Shown here piece by piece: positions 42,588-51,452 of a stretch of 64,000 nt of DNA. The stretch lies in NCBI GenBank assembly GCA_026705765.1, contig JAPPAB010000174.1, positions 1 to 64,000 on the forward strand. The letters run 5' to 3'. Under the pieces are notes generated by a model. It did not search any database, was not told the DNA's origin, and was given only the letters and a program-made list of their open reading frames with translations. A program made the position numbers and the translations under genes. The stretch's first letter is position 1. Each line of letters begins with the position of its first letter. Source of the DNA: Gemmatimonadota bacterium. GTDB lineage: Bacteria > Latescibacterota > UBA2968.

Positions 42588-43568
42588 TTATTTACTCTCG
42601 TTTTCGACTGCCTGTATCAATGCGATGATGTACCCAAATTGGAATGCCCACGCCTGGGTTACGCGGCTCGAGACGCCTTCGGGAGCTGTGTCGTCGGGGT
42701 GGCGGGGGGCGTGGTCGGGCATGAGCATGTAGGGATAGCCTGCCTGGTGTAAAGCTTTTACGATTTCGTACATGTTGACGTCGCCTTCATCTGGCCAGGT
42801 TTCGCAAAAGTCGTGCAGGCCTCCGCGGATGTTTCTGAAGTGTACGTTGAAGATTTTTTTTCTTTCTGCGAAATATTTGATGATGGGCGGGAGTTCTTCG
42901 GCCGGGTTTTCCAGTCCTTCGGCGGCTACGCCACAGCAGAAATTGAATCCGTGATAGGAGCTGTCAACCAGTTCGCTGAATCGCTTCAGGCCTTCAAATA
43001 CGGGATAATTCCACTTTTCCACGCCGTTTAGGACAGGTGCCGGCGGATCGTTGAGGTGGCACGCCAGTTGGATTTTGTATTCTTCGGCTACGGGCATGAT
43101 GCGTTCGAGGAAGTACGCGGCTCGTTCAAAAGCTTCTTCTCGGCTTACGCGTCCTACTTCGGTGAGGGTGTCGTTGTCGTATTCGGATAGGACAAAGGAG
43201 CTGTACGTTGTGCCGCCGCGACCCGGCCTGCGTCCGGTGCGCTGTACAAGGCCGCCGGAAGGTGCGCGCAAGACGCAGAAGTTGTAGTTCAGACCGCGCA
43301 GTCCGGCTTTGTGCGCGTTTTCGATGTATTGACAGAACAGGTCGATGTCCTGGTCGCGTTGCGGGTCTTTTGCCATGGGGATGCTGTCCATTGGGGGGAC
43401 GTGAATCATTTCGAGTTCGACTCCGTAAGCGGCGGCTTCTTCTCTGTGCCGCGTGAGGGTGTCGGTATCCATGCCATCAACTGTGGCGTCAAAATGGGTG
43501 ACGCCATGGCGGGATAGAAATTCCATTTCTATTTTTGATGTGCCGAAGTACTGTGTGCCTACGTACAT
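42588..43568 (-). CDS. UxuA-like mannonate dehydratase / TIM-barrel isomerase
   Basis: Protein of 326 residues of the xylose-isomerase-like barrel superfamily, close to UxuA. It has VELEMIHVPP, NYNFCVLR, CHLNDPPAP (metal-binding His), FCCGVAAEG and the C-terminal ETWPDEGDVNMYEIVKALHQAGYPYMLMPDHAP, matching the mannonate dehydratase pattern EGDVDMYEV...MPDHGP. AAGGA lies before the ATG. UxuA normally is 350-400 residues, so the shorter length and a modified active site might mean another sugar acid. It follows the aminotransferase by 12 bases. Confidence 0.78.
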   Translation of the reverse strand: MYVGTQYFGTSKIEMEFLSRHGVTHFDATVDGMDTDTLTRHREEAAAYGVELEMIHVPPMDSIPMAKDPQRDQDIDLFCQYIENAHKAGLRGLNYNFCVLRAPSGGLVQRTGRRPGRGGTTYSSFVLSEYDNDTLTEVGRVSREEAFERAAYFLERIMPVAEEYKIQLACHLNDPPAPVLNGVEKWNYPVFEGLKRFSELVDSSYHGFNFCCGVAAEGLENPAEELPPIIKYFAERKKIFNVHFRNIRGGLHDFCETWPDEGDVNMYEIVKALHQAGYPYMLMPDHAPRHPDDTAPEGVSSRVTQAWAFQFGYIIALIQAVENESK

Positions 43569-43580
43569 GATGGTGTCCTT

Positions 43581-44696
43581 TCAAAGAATTTGGGATAGGG
43601 CGTCGTCGAGTTTCTGGACGGTGCGGTTGATGTTCTGGAGTTTGTCCAGGCCGAATAGGCCCAGGCGGAAGGTTTGAAAATCTTCTGGTTCGTCGCATTG
43701 CAAGGGTACGCCAGCGGCGATTTGAAGGCCCGCGTCCATGAATTTTTTGCCGGTGTGTATGTCGGGGTCTTCGGTGTAGCTGACTACTACTCCCGGCGCC
43801 TGGAATCCCTCTGCGGCTACGCTTTTTATGCCTTTGCTGGTCAGGAGTGCCCGCACTTTGTCGCCGAGTTCACGTTGTTGCGCGCAAATTTTTTCAAAGC
43901 CGTAATTTTCGGTTTCTTTCATTGTGTTGCGAAAGACTGTGAGGGCGTCTGTGGGCATGGTTGCGTGATACGCATGGCCACCACCTTCATAGGCTTCCAT
44001 AATTTGAAGCCATTTGTGCAGGTCGCAGGCAAAACTGGTGCTGGTTGTGGATTCGATTCTTTCCAGTGCAGGGGAAGACAGCATGACGAGGCCACAACAC
44101 GCAGCGGCACTCCAGCCTTTTTGCGGGGCGCTGATCAGGATATCGACACCGCAGGTTTTCATATCGACCCAGATTGTTCCCGAGGCGATGCAGTCCAATA
44201 TTAGCAGGCCGCCAACAGCGTGTATGGCATCTGCTACGGAACGGATGTATTCGTCGGGCAAAATGATCCCGGATGCGGTTTCGACGTGTGGCGCGAAGAC
44301 AAAGTCCGGTTTTTCCGATGCGATTGTTTCTGTGACTTCTTCAATAGGTGGCGGTGCAAATGGGGCGTGTTTGTCTTCGCCTGTGCGCCGCGCTTTGAGG
44401 ACTGTGGATTGGGATGGGATGTCGCCCATTTCGAAGATTTGGCTCCAGCGATAGCTGAACCATCCATTGCGAATGACCAGGCATTTTTTGTCTGTGGCAA
44501 ATTGTCGCGCTACGGCTTCCATGCCGAATGTGCCACTGCCGGGTACGACGATGACCGCGCTGGCGCGATACACTTTTTTGAGTGTGGTGGAGATATCTCT
44601 CATGACGCTCTGGAAGGATTGCGACATGTGGTTGAGTGCGCGGTCTGTATAGACGACGGAGTATTCCAGGAGTTTATCGGGGCGTAAATCTGACAT
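43581..44696 (-). CDS. Class V aminotransferase (alanine-glyoxylate type)
   Basis: PLP enzyme of 371 residues. VVPGSGTFGMEAVARQF and ETASGIILPDEYI are typical of the AGXT/serine-glyoxylate family, the aspartate lies in LLILDCIASGTIW, and the PLP lysine is in ISAPQKGWSAA near residue 195. The C-terminal domain includes LRLGLFG. GAGG precedes the ATG. In this family glyoxylate is a common amino acceptor, which would link it to a keto-acid-cleaving aldolase such as the RraA-like protein encoded two genes on. The amino donor is unknown. Confidence 0.85.
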   Translation of the reverse strand: MSDLRPDKLLEYSVVYTDRALNHMSQSFQSVMRDISTTLKKVYRASAVIVVPGSGTFGMEAVARQFATDKKCLVIRNGWFSYRWSQIFEMGDIPSQSTVLKARRTGEDKHAPFAPPPIEEVTETIASEKPDFVFAPHVETASGIILPDEYIRSVADAIHAVGGLLILDCIASGTIWVDMKTCGVDILISAPQKGWSAAACCGLVMLSSPALERIESTTSTSFACDLHKWLQIMEAYEGGGHAYHATMPTDALTVFRNTMKETENYGFEKICAQQRELGDKVRALLTSKGIKSVAAEGFQAPGVVVSYTEDPDIHTGKKFMDAGLQIAAGVPLQCDEPEDFQTFRLGLFGLDKLQNINRTVQKLDDALSQIL

Positions 44697-44726
44697 TATT
44701 GTCCTCTCGTGAATGAATAATTTGAT

Positions 44727-45695
44727 TTATAGTGAAACTTCGGCGATGGCTATGCCGCTTTCTCCTGCGATGGCATATAATAAATAGATGTGGCCATTTT
44801 CTTCAAAGATTGCCGGGTCGCGCAACTGGTTGACGTGTCCATAGGCCACGCTGCGAATAGAGGGTTCCAGTGGTGCGTCTGCGCCTTCATAGGGGTGTTC
44901 CGGGCGCAGGATTTCTACGCTTTCTGTTTCACACCAGTTTTGCCAGTCAACCGATATGTCAATGGTGCTGAGTAATATGCTTTCGGGTACGTCTCCTACC
45001 TGTGTCCAGAATATGTACAGGGTATTTTCGCGTTTTAATAGCGCTGCGTGGCGCATGTTTTTGTTGAATAGCAATGGGCCTTCTTCAAAGTGCGCGAGTC
45101 CGTTAGCTGAGCGATAAAATTGGCCCGGCATTGCCATGCCATAGACATAACCCGCGTGTCGAAAGATTCTGAGATAGCTTTTGGCAAAGGTTTCTGGGCG
45201 CGCTGTGAAGTTGATTCCGTCGGGGGATGTGGCGACGCGGCTGATTTGATGTGCGAGTTTTTCAAGGCCGTGATAGTACATGACAATGGTTTGGTCGGCG
45301 TGGTTGACGTGTACATCTGGCGATGCGATATGCGGTGTGGTGGCTTCTGTCAACAGGTCGTGAGACAATTTTTGAGGCCCTTTTTCTTCGTGCCAGAGGG
45401 CTTTGATTTGTGCTATGTCTTTTTCTGATGCGGCGAGTGGTTGCGTGGGAAAATGAGAGTCGGCGAGTTGCAGGGTTCCCGGTGGATGTATTTTCCATGG
45501 TCCGCGCAGGTTATCTGCGTATGCGAGGCGGATGTACCTGCCTTTGTGGTCGGCAAAATAGAGGTAGTACGATCCGAGTGGTTTGGGTACCCAGTCGGGT
45601 ACGCGGATTAGCGAGGGTCCCTGGATGTTGTGTCCGATGCTCGGGTGCAGATCCGGGGTGATGATGGGGGCATCGAGTAGCCGCGTGACGCGCAT
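44727..45695 (-). CDS. Predicted beta-propeller hydrolase-like protein (GH43/GH130-type)
   Basis: Cytosolic protein of 322 residues without signal peptide. The pattern of repeated YLYFAD, IVMYYHG, IYLLYAIAG segments and phrases such as HIASPDVHVNHADQ, QFYRSANGLAHFE and QLRDPAIFEENGHIYLLYAI suggests a five-bladed propeller as in glycoside hydrolase family 43 or 130. The RDPAIFEENG segment is typical of GH43-like proteins. I do not see the full catalytic triad. It may act on an oligosaccharide or glycosyl phosphate. Uncertain. Confidence 0.55.
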   Translation of the reverse strand: MRVTRLLDAPIITPDLHPSIGHNIQGPSLIRVPDWVPKPLGSYYLYFADHKGRYIRLAYADNLRGPWKIHPPGTLQLADSHFPTQPLAASEKDIAQIKALWHEEKGPQKLSHDLLTEATTPHIASPDVHVNHADQTIVMYYHGLEKLAHQISRVATSPDGINFTARPETFAKSYLRIFRHAGYVYGMAMPGQFYRSANGLAHFEEGPLLFNKNMRHAALLKRENTLYIFWTQVGDVPESILLSTIDISVDWQNWCETESVEILRPEHPYEGADAPLEPSIRSVAYGHVNQLRDPAIFEENGHIYLLYAIAGESGIAIAEVSL

Positions 45696-45712
45696 GTTAT
45701 TTTTCCTTGTGA

Positions 45713-46705
45713 TTATACCAGTCCTGATGTGAAGAGTACCATGTCTTCTTCGAAATTTCTCAATGGCGCTATGCCGAGTTTGTTGAGTGCGTTGTGATAG
45801 ATTTTGACCCCTTCTTCCGGGCTGATAAGGCCGTCTGCGATGTCGCGCAGGACTTCGACAAATGCTCTGGGATTTTCGGCACCTTTGATGCGGCGGCCAA
45901 AGAGGGCGACGCGCGCGCCGTGTTTTTTGGCTTCGGATATGAGTTTGAATGAGTCGTAAGTGGTGCTCGTTGGTCCGCCGAGGATGCCGACGACGACTGT
46001 GGAATCGTAGTTGACGAGGGCTTCCATGGCTTCTGGGCCATTGTAGGCGATTTTCAAAAATTCGGGTCGCGATGCCCGGGGTATGCCAGCGAGCATTCGG
46101 GCGATCTGATCATTGACGTATTTGGGGATGTCTTCTGCGCTCAGCCCGCAGTCCGCTACATTGGGATTAAAGACTTCGAGGAAATACCGGAAGCCTTTGC
46201 GTGTGGCTTCGGTTCTGAAGGCTTTGAACTGCATCAGTGAAAGCCAGTCTGTATCCAGATTGTTGTTGAATGTGATGGAGTACAGGCCGAGGTCGATGTC
46301 TGGTTTCTGGTCGGGTTTGGGCAATAGTGTGCCGTATTGCGCTTCTTCTATTGTGGGCGAGGCAAAGGGACGAGATGGCAGGGAGGTGTATCCTGCACCT
46401 GTTGCATCCCACAGGTCGGTTGTGTCATTGGCGCGCACGGCAGGTGTTACGGGTGATGTGTCAAAGAGCCGTTTCTCATGTGCCAGGACGTCCATAGTGG
46501 AGACAGAGGTTAGCAGAACATCGATTTTTGCCTGTTCAGTGATATCCACAAGGTCATCGTAATAGGCTTGTATAGATGGTGTGGCATCTGTGAGTGTTGC
46601 AATCCCTTTTGACATGTCGGGATCAGCGGCATACGCGATGATGAATGCATCGCTGTTGGGGTTGCTGCGTATGTCGGCGAGTTTTGTGTCTAATGATTTT
46701 TTCAT
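45713..46705 (-). CDS. Class I aldolase-like TIM-barrel protein
   Basis: Protein of 330 residues. AFIIAYAADPDMSKG at the N-terminus, a segment RKGFRYFLEVFNPN, FLKIAYNGPEAM with a possible Schiff-base lysine, VVGILGGPTSTTYDSFKLISEAKKHGARVALFGRRIKGAE, which matches the phosphate-binding GG and GRRI stretches of DeoC/FbaB-type class I aldolases. The lysine assignment is by position and not proven. Its ATG overlaps the methyltransferase stop by ATGA, and it is upstream of the propeller gene by 17 bases. Probably a sugar or keto-acid aldolase; substrate unknown. Confidence 0.65.
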   Translation of the reverse strand: MKKSLDTKLADIRSNPNSDAFIIAYAADPDMSKGIATLTDATPSIQAYYDDLVDITEQAKIDVLLTSVSTMDVLAHEKRLFDTSPVTPAVRANDTTDLWDATGAGYTSLPSRPFASPTIEEAQYGTLLPKPDQKPDIDLGLYSITFNNNLDTDWLSLMQFKAFRTEATRKGFRYFLEVFNPNVADCGLSAEDIPKYVNDQIARMLAGIPRASRPEFLKIAYNGPEAMEALVNYDSTVVVGILGGPTSTTYDSFKLISEAKKHGARVALFGRRIKGAENPRAFVEVLRDIADGLISPEEGVKIYHNALNKLGIAPLRNFEEDMVLFTSGLV

Positions 46706-47367
46706 TTGTGTCCTTTTCCTGTTTTGTGAATTAAAATTACATCGGCTCCGATGAATTCGATTTCTGTTTTATAGGTGTTTCCCAACCATTCAAATGTCGT
46801 TTTTGAAAAGAAACAGATGTGTGTTGGGTCTCTTTTGTAATGCCAGTTTTCAAATGCGGGTTTGTCGATTGCGAGTTTGGTCATGATGCCGAGTATGCCG
46901 CCAGGTTTGATAAGGCGATATAGTCTTTGCAATTCACGTTGGGGATTTCTCAGGTGTTCGACGACTTCTGTTGCGGTTACAAAGTCGTATTCGCGCTGTA
47001 AGACTTCGGGGTTGTGCGCGTAAAATTTGTCGTATATATCGACGGTATGTCCGCCTGCTTGAAGCATGAGGGATAATGTCGGTCCGGGACCGCATCCAAA
47101 ATCCAGGCCGTGCGCGCGTTTGGGTAGGCGCGCTTTCAGGGGGTTGCAAATTCGCGATAAAAATGCCCTGTATTTTGGGTCTTCTGGATTATTTCTGTGC
47201 AGGTCGTAGCGTTGTTTTTCCTCTTTTTCCGATAGGTGAAAAATTTTGGGTACAAAGACGAGGGAGCAATTCATACAGATCAGATATTCTCTGAATGCGT
47301 CGCGGAGATAGTGGGTTGTGTTCTGGCTTTTGCAAAGCGGGCAGATGTCCGCTGAAGAGTTGTGCAT
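46702..47367 (-). CDS. Class I SAM-dependent methyltransferase with N-terminal zinc-type motif
   Basis: Protein of 221 residues. The N-terminus has CPLCKSQNTTHYL and LICMNCSLVF (two CxxC pairs, a probable zinc knuckle), then the SAM-binding motif GLDFGCGPGPTLSLML, DFVTATEVVEHLRNP and the KPGGILGIMTKL segment typical of class I methyltransferases (methyltransf_23 type). It is the first gene of the seven-gene minus-strand run and diverges from the ThDP enzyme. Such methyltransferases with zinc motifs commonly methylate sugars or lipids; no substrate can be assigned. Confidence 0.82.
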   Translation of the reverse strand: MHNSSADICPLCKSQNTTHYLRDAFREYLICMNCSLVFVPKIFHLSEKEEKQRYDLHRNNPEDPKYRAFLSRICNPLKARLPKRAHGLDFGCGPGPTLSLMLQAGGHTVDIYDKFYAHNPEVLQREYDFVTATEVVEHLRNPQRELQRLYRLIKPGGILGIMTKLAIDKPAFENWHYKRDPTHICFFSKTTFEWLGNTYKTEIEFIGADVILIHKTGKGHK

Positions 47368-47497
47368 GGTGTAGATTAAATGATGTGGCGTCTCAAAATC
47401 CCATTGTATTATTCGCGTAATGAGAATATCTTTGGCTCCGACCCTGCATAAGGTAACAATTTATCTATTTTTCACAATACACAAAACGGAGAAGTCC

Positions 47498-49126
47498 ATG
47501 ACTGGTTACGATGCTATGGCGCGTGTGCTCAAGGCAGAAGGTGTTGAATTTCTGGTGGCATTTCCCCATCAGACACTGATTGAAGCGTCGGCGAAGGCGG
47601 GGATTACCCCTATTATTTGTCGTCAGGAGCGCGCGGGTGTCAATATGGCCGATGGTTTTAGTCGCGTGTCCAATGGAAAGAGGTTTGGCGTTTTTACGAT
47701 GCAACAAGGTCCCGGCGCGGAGAATGCATTTGCGGGCGTGGCACAGGCGTTTGCAGATTCGGTGCCTGTGTTGCATTTGCCCGGCGGGGAAGCGCTGTCG
47801 CGTCAGGGGATTCATCCCACGTTTGAAGCGGCGCGGAACTACCGTCATATTACGAAGTGGACGGCGCAAATATACGCGGTGGAGGATATTCCGCTTATGG
47901 TGCGTCGCGCGGTTGTGCAGTTGAAGAGCGGGCGTTTGGGTCCCGTGTTGTTGGAGATGCACAGGGAGGCTATGGCTGCCGAATATCCCGGTGAGGATGT
48001 CGCTTATACGCCGGTTCAGGTGCGCCGTTCTGCCGCTGCGTCTGAAGATGTGCGCGATATGATTACAGATCTTCTCAGAGCTTCTCGTCCGGTTATTATT
48101 GCGGGGCAGGGGGTGTTGTATGCCGAGGCGACGGAGGAGTTGATCGAGTTTGCCGAGTTGGCCAGTGTCCCGGTGATGACGACGCTTGCGGGCAAGAGTG
48201 TTTTTCCAGAGACGCATCCACTGTCGCTGGGTACTGGGGGACATACATATACGTTGATGGTTAAGCGGTTTTTGGCGTCGATGGATTTTGGGCTGGGGAT
48301 CGGTACGAGTTTTACGCGCAATACATTTACCACGCCGATGCCAGAGGGGGTTCCTCTGGGGCAGGTGACGAATTGCGCCGAGGATATGGGTAAGGATTTC
48401 GAGGTTGCTGTGGGTGCATTGGGGGATGCGAAGCTGGTGTTGCGGCAGATGATTGAGGAGGTTAAGCGACAGGTTGGGGAGAATGGGCGCGAGAACGATG
48501 CCGAGGATCGGGTTGCCGCTGTGACCCGGGAGTTTGCCGCTCAGTGGGAGCCGCATTTTACGTCGGATGAGATTCCGATCAGTCCGTATCGCGTGATTCG
48601 AGAGTTGGAGAATGCGGTGGATGTGGGCAATACGATTATTACCCACGATTCAGGTTATCCGCGGGATCAACTCGTTCCGACGTGGAAACCCGTGTCGCCG
48701 CGCGGGTACCTGGGCTGGGGCAAGTCAACGCAACTCGGATATGGTCTGGGCCTGGCAGTGGGCGCGAAGTTGGCTGCGCCAGAGAAGCAGGTGATCAATT
48801 TGATGGGTGATGCCGCGTTTGGGATGGCGGGGCTGGATCTGGAGACGGCTGTTCGAGCAGAGATTCCGATTTTTACGGTTGTGCTCAATAATGGGGTGAT
48901 GACGAAGTACGATTCGCATATGCCCTATGCTTCAGATCGTTTTGGGAGCAATGAGTTGAGCGGGAATTACACGCAGGTAAGCGCGGGGTTGGGCGCACAG
49001 GCAGAGCGCGTGGATACGCCCGACGAACTCGCCCCCGCGATCCACCGCGCACTCGCCGCGAATAGAGAGGGCAAAACCGCTGTGCTGGAGGTTATGACCA
49101 AGGCAGAGCCAAATGTTCCGACGTAA
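47498..49126 (+). CDS. Thiamine-diphosphate-dependent enzyme (acetolactate-synthase-like)
   Basis: Large-subunit type ThDP enzyme of 542 residues. Catalytic glutamate in ICRQERAGVNMADGFSR (RQE), Pyr-domain QQGPGAENAFAGVAQAFADS, middle domain, and the PP-domain metal/ThDP motif GDAAFGMAGLDLETAVRAEIPIFTVVLNN (GDxx..NN). The ATG at 47498 has GGAG upstream; the longer frame includes an AT-rich leader. The gene diverges from the methyltransferase with a 130-base gap, and is likely tied to the catabolic cluster. Reactions possible include glyoxylate carboligation or keto-acid decarboxylation; not determinable. Confidence 0.85.
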   Translation: MTGYDAMARVLKAEGVEFLVAFPHQTLIEASAKAGITPIICRQERAGVNMADGFSRVSNGKRFGVFTMQQGPGAENAFAGVAQAFADSVPVLHLPGGEALSRQGIHPTFEAARNYRHITKWTAQIYAVEDIPLMVRRAVVQLKSGRLGPVLLEMHREAMAAEYPGEDVAYTPVQVRRSAAASEDVRDMITDLLRASRPVIIAGQGVLYAEATEELIEFAELASVPVMTTLAGKSVFPETHPLSLGTGGHTYTLMVKRFLASMDFGLGIGTSFTRNTFTTPMPEGVPLGQVTNCAEDMGKDFEVAVGALGDAKLVLRQMIEEVKRQVGENGRENDAEDRVAAVTREFAAQWEPHFTSDEIPISPYRVIRELENAVDVGNTIITHDSGYPRDQLVPTWKPVSPRGYLGWGKSTQLGYGLGLAVGAKLAAPEKQVINLMGDAAFGMAGLDLETAVRAEIPIFTVVLNNGVMTKYDSHMPYASDRFGSNELSGNYTQVSAGLGAQAERVDTPDELAPAIHRALAANREGKTAVLEVMTKAEPNVPT

Positions 49127-49134
49127 GTGTGCAT

Positions 49135-50019
49135 TCAGTAGATGAATTCTTGGCCGATTTTCCATACTCCCTTCTCGCGAAAAGCGGGAATGGTCTGGCG
49201 GCGGGCGGCGTTGGTGACAGCGGGTGCCGAAAGCCCATTCTGTCTGATGTAATCCGATAGCTTGATGATTGCCTCTCCCTTCAAATAGCTCAGTCGTTTG
49301 TGCAATGACTCTGTGAGGGCCAGTGATAGAATCCCTTCCATCGTCCTGGTCATTCTGCTATCTCCGTAGTCTCTGAATGCCCTATAGTACGTCTCTTTTT
49401 CCGAGTTGCGGATGATAAGGCGCGGCAGACCGAGTTGAAGGAGTTGAAAATTGATAATGACCCGCCCCATGCGGCCATTGCCGTCGCAAAAGGGATGGGT
49501 GGTCTCGAAATCCAGATGAAATCGGGCAATTTTATCCAGGAAATAGGTGTCGAGATCACTGGAATACTCGACGAGGATGTTGTCTATCATGCGTTCCGCC
49601 TGCTCGGGTGCTGGCGCAATATGGGTGCCCACTCGTACGTACTCTCCCTGCTGTCGAAAGCGTCCTGCAATGTCATCGTTGATGCCGCCGATAAGCATCT
49701 GATGCAAAAGTAGCATCAGGTCTTTATTCAGTTCGCTATCTTTCGCTCTGTTGCGCTTATATTCTGTGACACGAGCCAGGTTTTTCGCTTCAAAGACTTC
49801 CCGCACAGATACATTCCGAGATAACATCTGCTCCAACAGGATTTTTTCTGTTTCATTGAGGGTGAGGGTGGAGTTTTCAATGGCGTTTGAGTTGTACACG
49901 CTCTCAGGTACCTCTACTTCGTCAATCATCGACAGTAGCGATTCTTTACCCTGACGCAAGATATCGTACTCTCGTTTCAGAGCCTGGATGCGGTTTTTTA
50001 TCGGTTGTGTGCTTGCCAT
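49135..50019 (-). CDS. Fic-family protein (AMP transferase), self-inhibited type
   Basis: Protein of 294 residues. The Fic active site HPFCDGNGRMGR is at 175-186. The autoinhibitory helix motif SNAIEN (residues 44-49, [S/T]xxxE[G/N]) lies N-terminal, which makes it a class II Fic protein. After the Fic fold comes a C-terminal winged-helix-like tail (IIKLSDYIRQNGLSAPAVTNAAR). The gene appears leaderless: a promoter, TTGACA-17-TATTCT, ends 6 bases before the ATG and no ribosome site is seen. It lies behind a repeated operator. It probably AMPylates a target protein; target unknown. Fic proteins often act in toxin-antitoxin or stress regulation. Confidence 0.88.
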   Translation of the reverse strand: MASTQPIKNRIQALKREYDILRQGKESLLSMIDEVEVPESVYNSNAIENSTLTLNETEKILLEQMLSRNVSVREVFEAKNLARVTEYKRNRAKDSELNKDLMLLLHQMLIGGINDDIAGRFRQQGEYVRVGTHIAPAPEQAERMIDNILVEYSSDLDTYFLDKIARFHLDFETTHPFCDGNGRMGRVIINFQLLQLGLPRLIIRNSEKETYYRAFRDYGDSRMTRTMEGILSLALTESLHKRLSYLKGEAIIKLSDYIRQNGLSAPAVTNAARRQTIPAFREKGVWKIGQEFIY

Positions 50020-50025
50020 ATCATT

Positions 50026-50145
50026 AGAATACCCTATTCACGATAAATTGTCAAATTTTAGTGAATAGATGGGTAAAAATGGGATCTATTCACGATAAAT
50101 TGCTAAATTTTAGTGAATAAATAGGTTAAAATGGGTAGTATTCAC
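50026..50145 (-). promoter_or_regulatory. Tandem palindromic operator and promoter of the Fic gene
   Basis: Inverted repeat TATTCAC...GTGAATA occurs at 50035-50067 and 50087-50119, each 33 bp, and a third half-site at 50139-50145. The period is 52 bp (about five helical turns). The proximal copy contains the Fic -35 (TTGACA, minus strand 50054-50049), and the -10 TATTCT lies at 50031-50026. A regulator, perhaps the Fic protein itself through its C-terminal winged helix, may bind here. Confidence 0.75.
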
Positions 50146-50206
50146 GGTTTTTTCAGATCGAGCAGGGGGAGTATTTTATTTTAGAAGAAGATAGGGTATA
50201 TTTTAA

Positions 50207-50248
50207 GGAGAGAATGCTTGTAACGTGGACCTGATTGACCACTACTAA
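50207..50248 (+). pseudogene. Residual 3' end of a higB-type toxin gene, copy 1
   Basis: Reads [13 protein letters not shown] then stop, directly before the HigA-like start. HigB/RelE-family toxins typically end with DVELVDYH-like strings and precede higA. A TAA lies in frame just upstream, so no intact toxin remains. Short, so moderate confidence. Confidence 0.45.
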
Positions 50249-50259
50249 GGAAGAGAAGA

Positions 50260-50547
50260 ATGCCGATGAAGAATCCGCCCCATCCGGGGCTGTCAGTACG
50301 CTGCGATTGCCTGGAGCCACTCGGGCTGAGTGTGGCCGAAGCCGCTCAAAAACTCGGCGTTGACTATGAAGAACTATCAGATATCGTGAATGGCCGGACT
50401 GGCATTTCGCCCGAGATGGCGATTCGCCTGGATAAAGCCTTTGGTGGAAGCGCTATCACATGGTACCGAATGCAAGCAGCTTATGACTTAGCCCAAGTCA
50501 TGCAGAAAGCCGACGAGATTCAGGTTGAGCGCGTCTCATCGGATTGA
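50260..50547 (+). CDS. higA: HigA-type antitoxin (XRE-like)
   Basis: Helix-turn-helix protein of 95 residues. [56 protein letters not shown] matches the HigA family core (HTH with the LxVxxxELSxxLNGR-type turn). A GGAAG ribosome site precedes the ATG; an in-frame ATG at 50266 is equally possible. Its end overlaps the convergent DUF5131 gene by 28 bases. No toxin remains (see the preceding remnant), so it may be a solitary regulator. A duplicate with two in-frame TAG codons lies at 51453. Confidence 0.85.
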   Translation: MPMKNPPHPGLSVRCDCLEPLGLSVAEAAQKLGVDYEELSDIVNGRTGISPEMAIRLDKAFGGSAITWYRMQAAYDLAQVMQKADEIQVERVSSD

Positions 50548-51275
50548 TCGTACTCTATATCGGGATATTCCTGCCATTGTCGCCCGTCCAGCGTGTTGCC
50601 ACCAGCCTTGGGCGTGCGCCCTCCCCACTGCTTGAAGAAGAAAGCGACGTGTTGCGCCTGACATTTATCGCGTAATTCACGTAGCCACTCTACTTTAACC
50701 GGACGCGCTCCTGGTCCGCTCTCACCTCCAGCGATTACCCAATGAATATCTGTAAGGTCCAACGAACCAAGTGCACCGAGCAACGGTTCGAATGAAACAA
50801 AGCGCGTTGAGGCGTTGGTTTGTTTTAAGTGCCGCAGGCGTGTCATGGCCGCAGCGTCTTCGATAGAGACACCGAGCCAGATATGTGGTGGGGCGGATAG
50901 GCTCTCATAGCGTTGATGGACAAAATCGCGCATCAGCGAACTGCGTTTGGTCAGCACTTGATAGATGTGCCAATCCGCATACTCCATCGTATCAAATACG
51001 CGATGGATGTACTGAGTTGGTATGTCCTTATGGAATAGATCGCTCATCGAATTGACAAAGATGAGTTGTGGACGCCGCCAGTGCTTGGGTTGCTCAAGGC
51101 GTTCGGGACGAAGCGTGAGGTCAAAACCCGTTTCAAAAGGGTTTTCCTTGACGCCGCGGAAACGCTCCGATAATCGCTCGGCATAACAATGATCACAACC
51201 TGCACTCACTTTTGTGCAGCCAGTGACCGGGTTCCAGGTGCTATTGGTCCACTCAATGGTGCTTTTGCGCGACAT
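50520..51275 (-). CDS. DUF5131 family protein (phage Gp37/Gp68-like)
   Basis: Protein of 251 residues, phage/accessory type. It starts [30 protein letters not shown], with three cysteines in a CxxxxxxCxxC spacing reminiscent of an Fe-S or zinc cluster, and includes [24 protein letters not shown] and [28 protein letters not shown]. This family is known from phage and mobile regions but has no established function; a radical-SAM-like activity has been proposed for relatives, which I have not confirmed. It sits between two copies of a degraded higBA element, so may have arrived or been bracketed by duplication. Confidence 0.75.
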   Translation of the reverse strand: MSRKSTIEWTNSTWNPVTGCTKVSAGCDHCYAERLSERFRGVKENPFETGFDLTLRPERLEQPKHWRRPQLIFVNSMSDLFHKDIPTQYIHRVFDTMEYADWHIYQVLTKRSSLMRDFVHQRYESLSAPPHIWLGVSIEDAAAMTRLRHLKQTNASTRFVSFEPLLGALGSLDLTDIHWVIAGGESGPGARPVKVEWLRELRDKCQAQHVAFFFKQWGGRTPKAGGNTLDGRQWQEYPDIEYDQSDETRST

Positions 51276-51452
51276 GCAATTCTCCTGTGTGCCATTTGGA
51301 ATAACAAAAAATAAACACTGAACATAAGTATAGTATATTTTGGGCCAACGATCAAGTATGTGGTATTTTGATTCTGGAAGAAGATAGAGTATATTTTGAG
51401 GAGAGAATACTTGTAAGTGGGATATGATTGACTACTACTAAGGAAGAGAAGA

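Noticed and set aside
47465-48646. A 393-residue minus-strand frame inside the ThDP enzyme
   Set aside because: Shadow of a gene with intact ThDP motifs; no start signal or domain.
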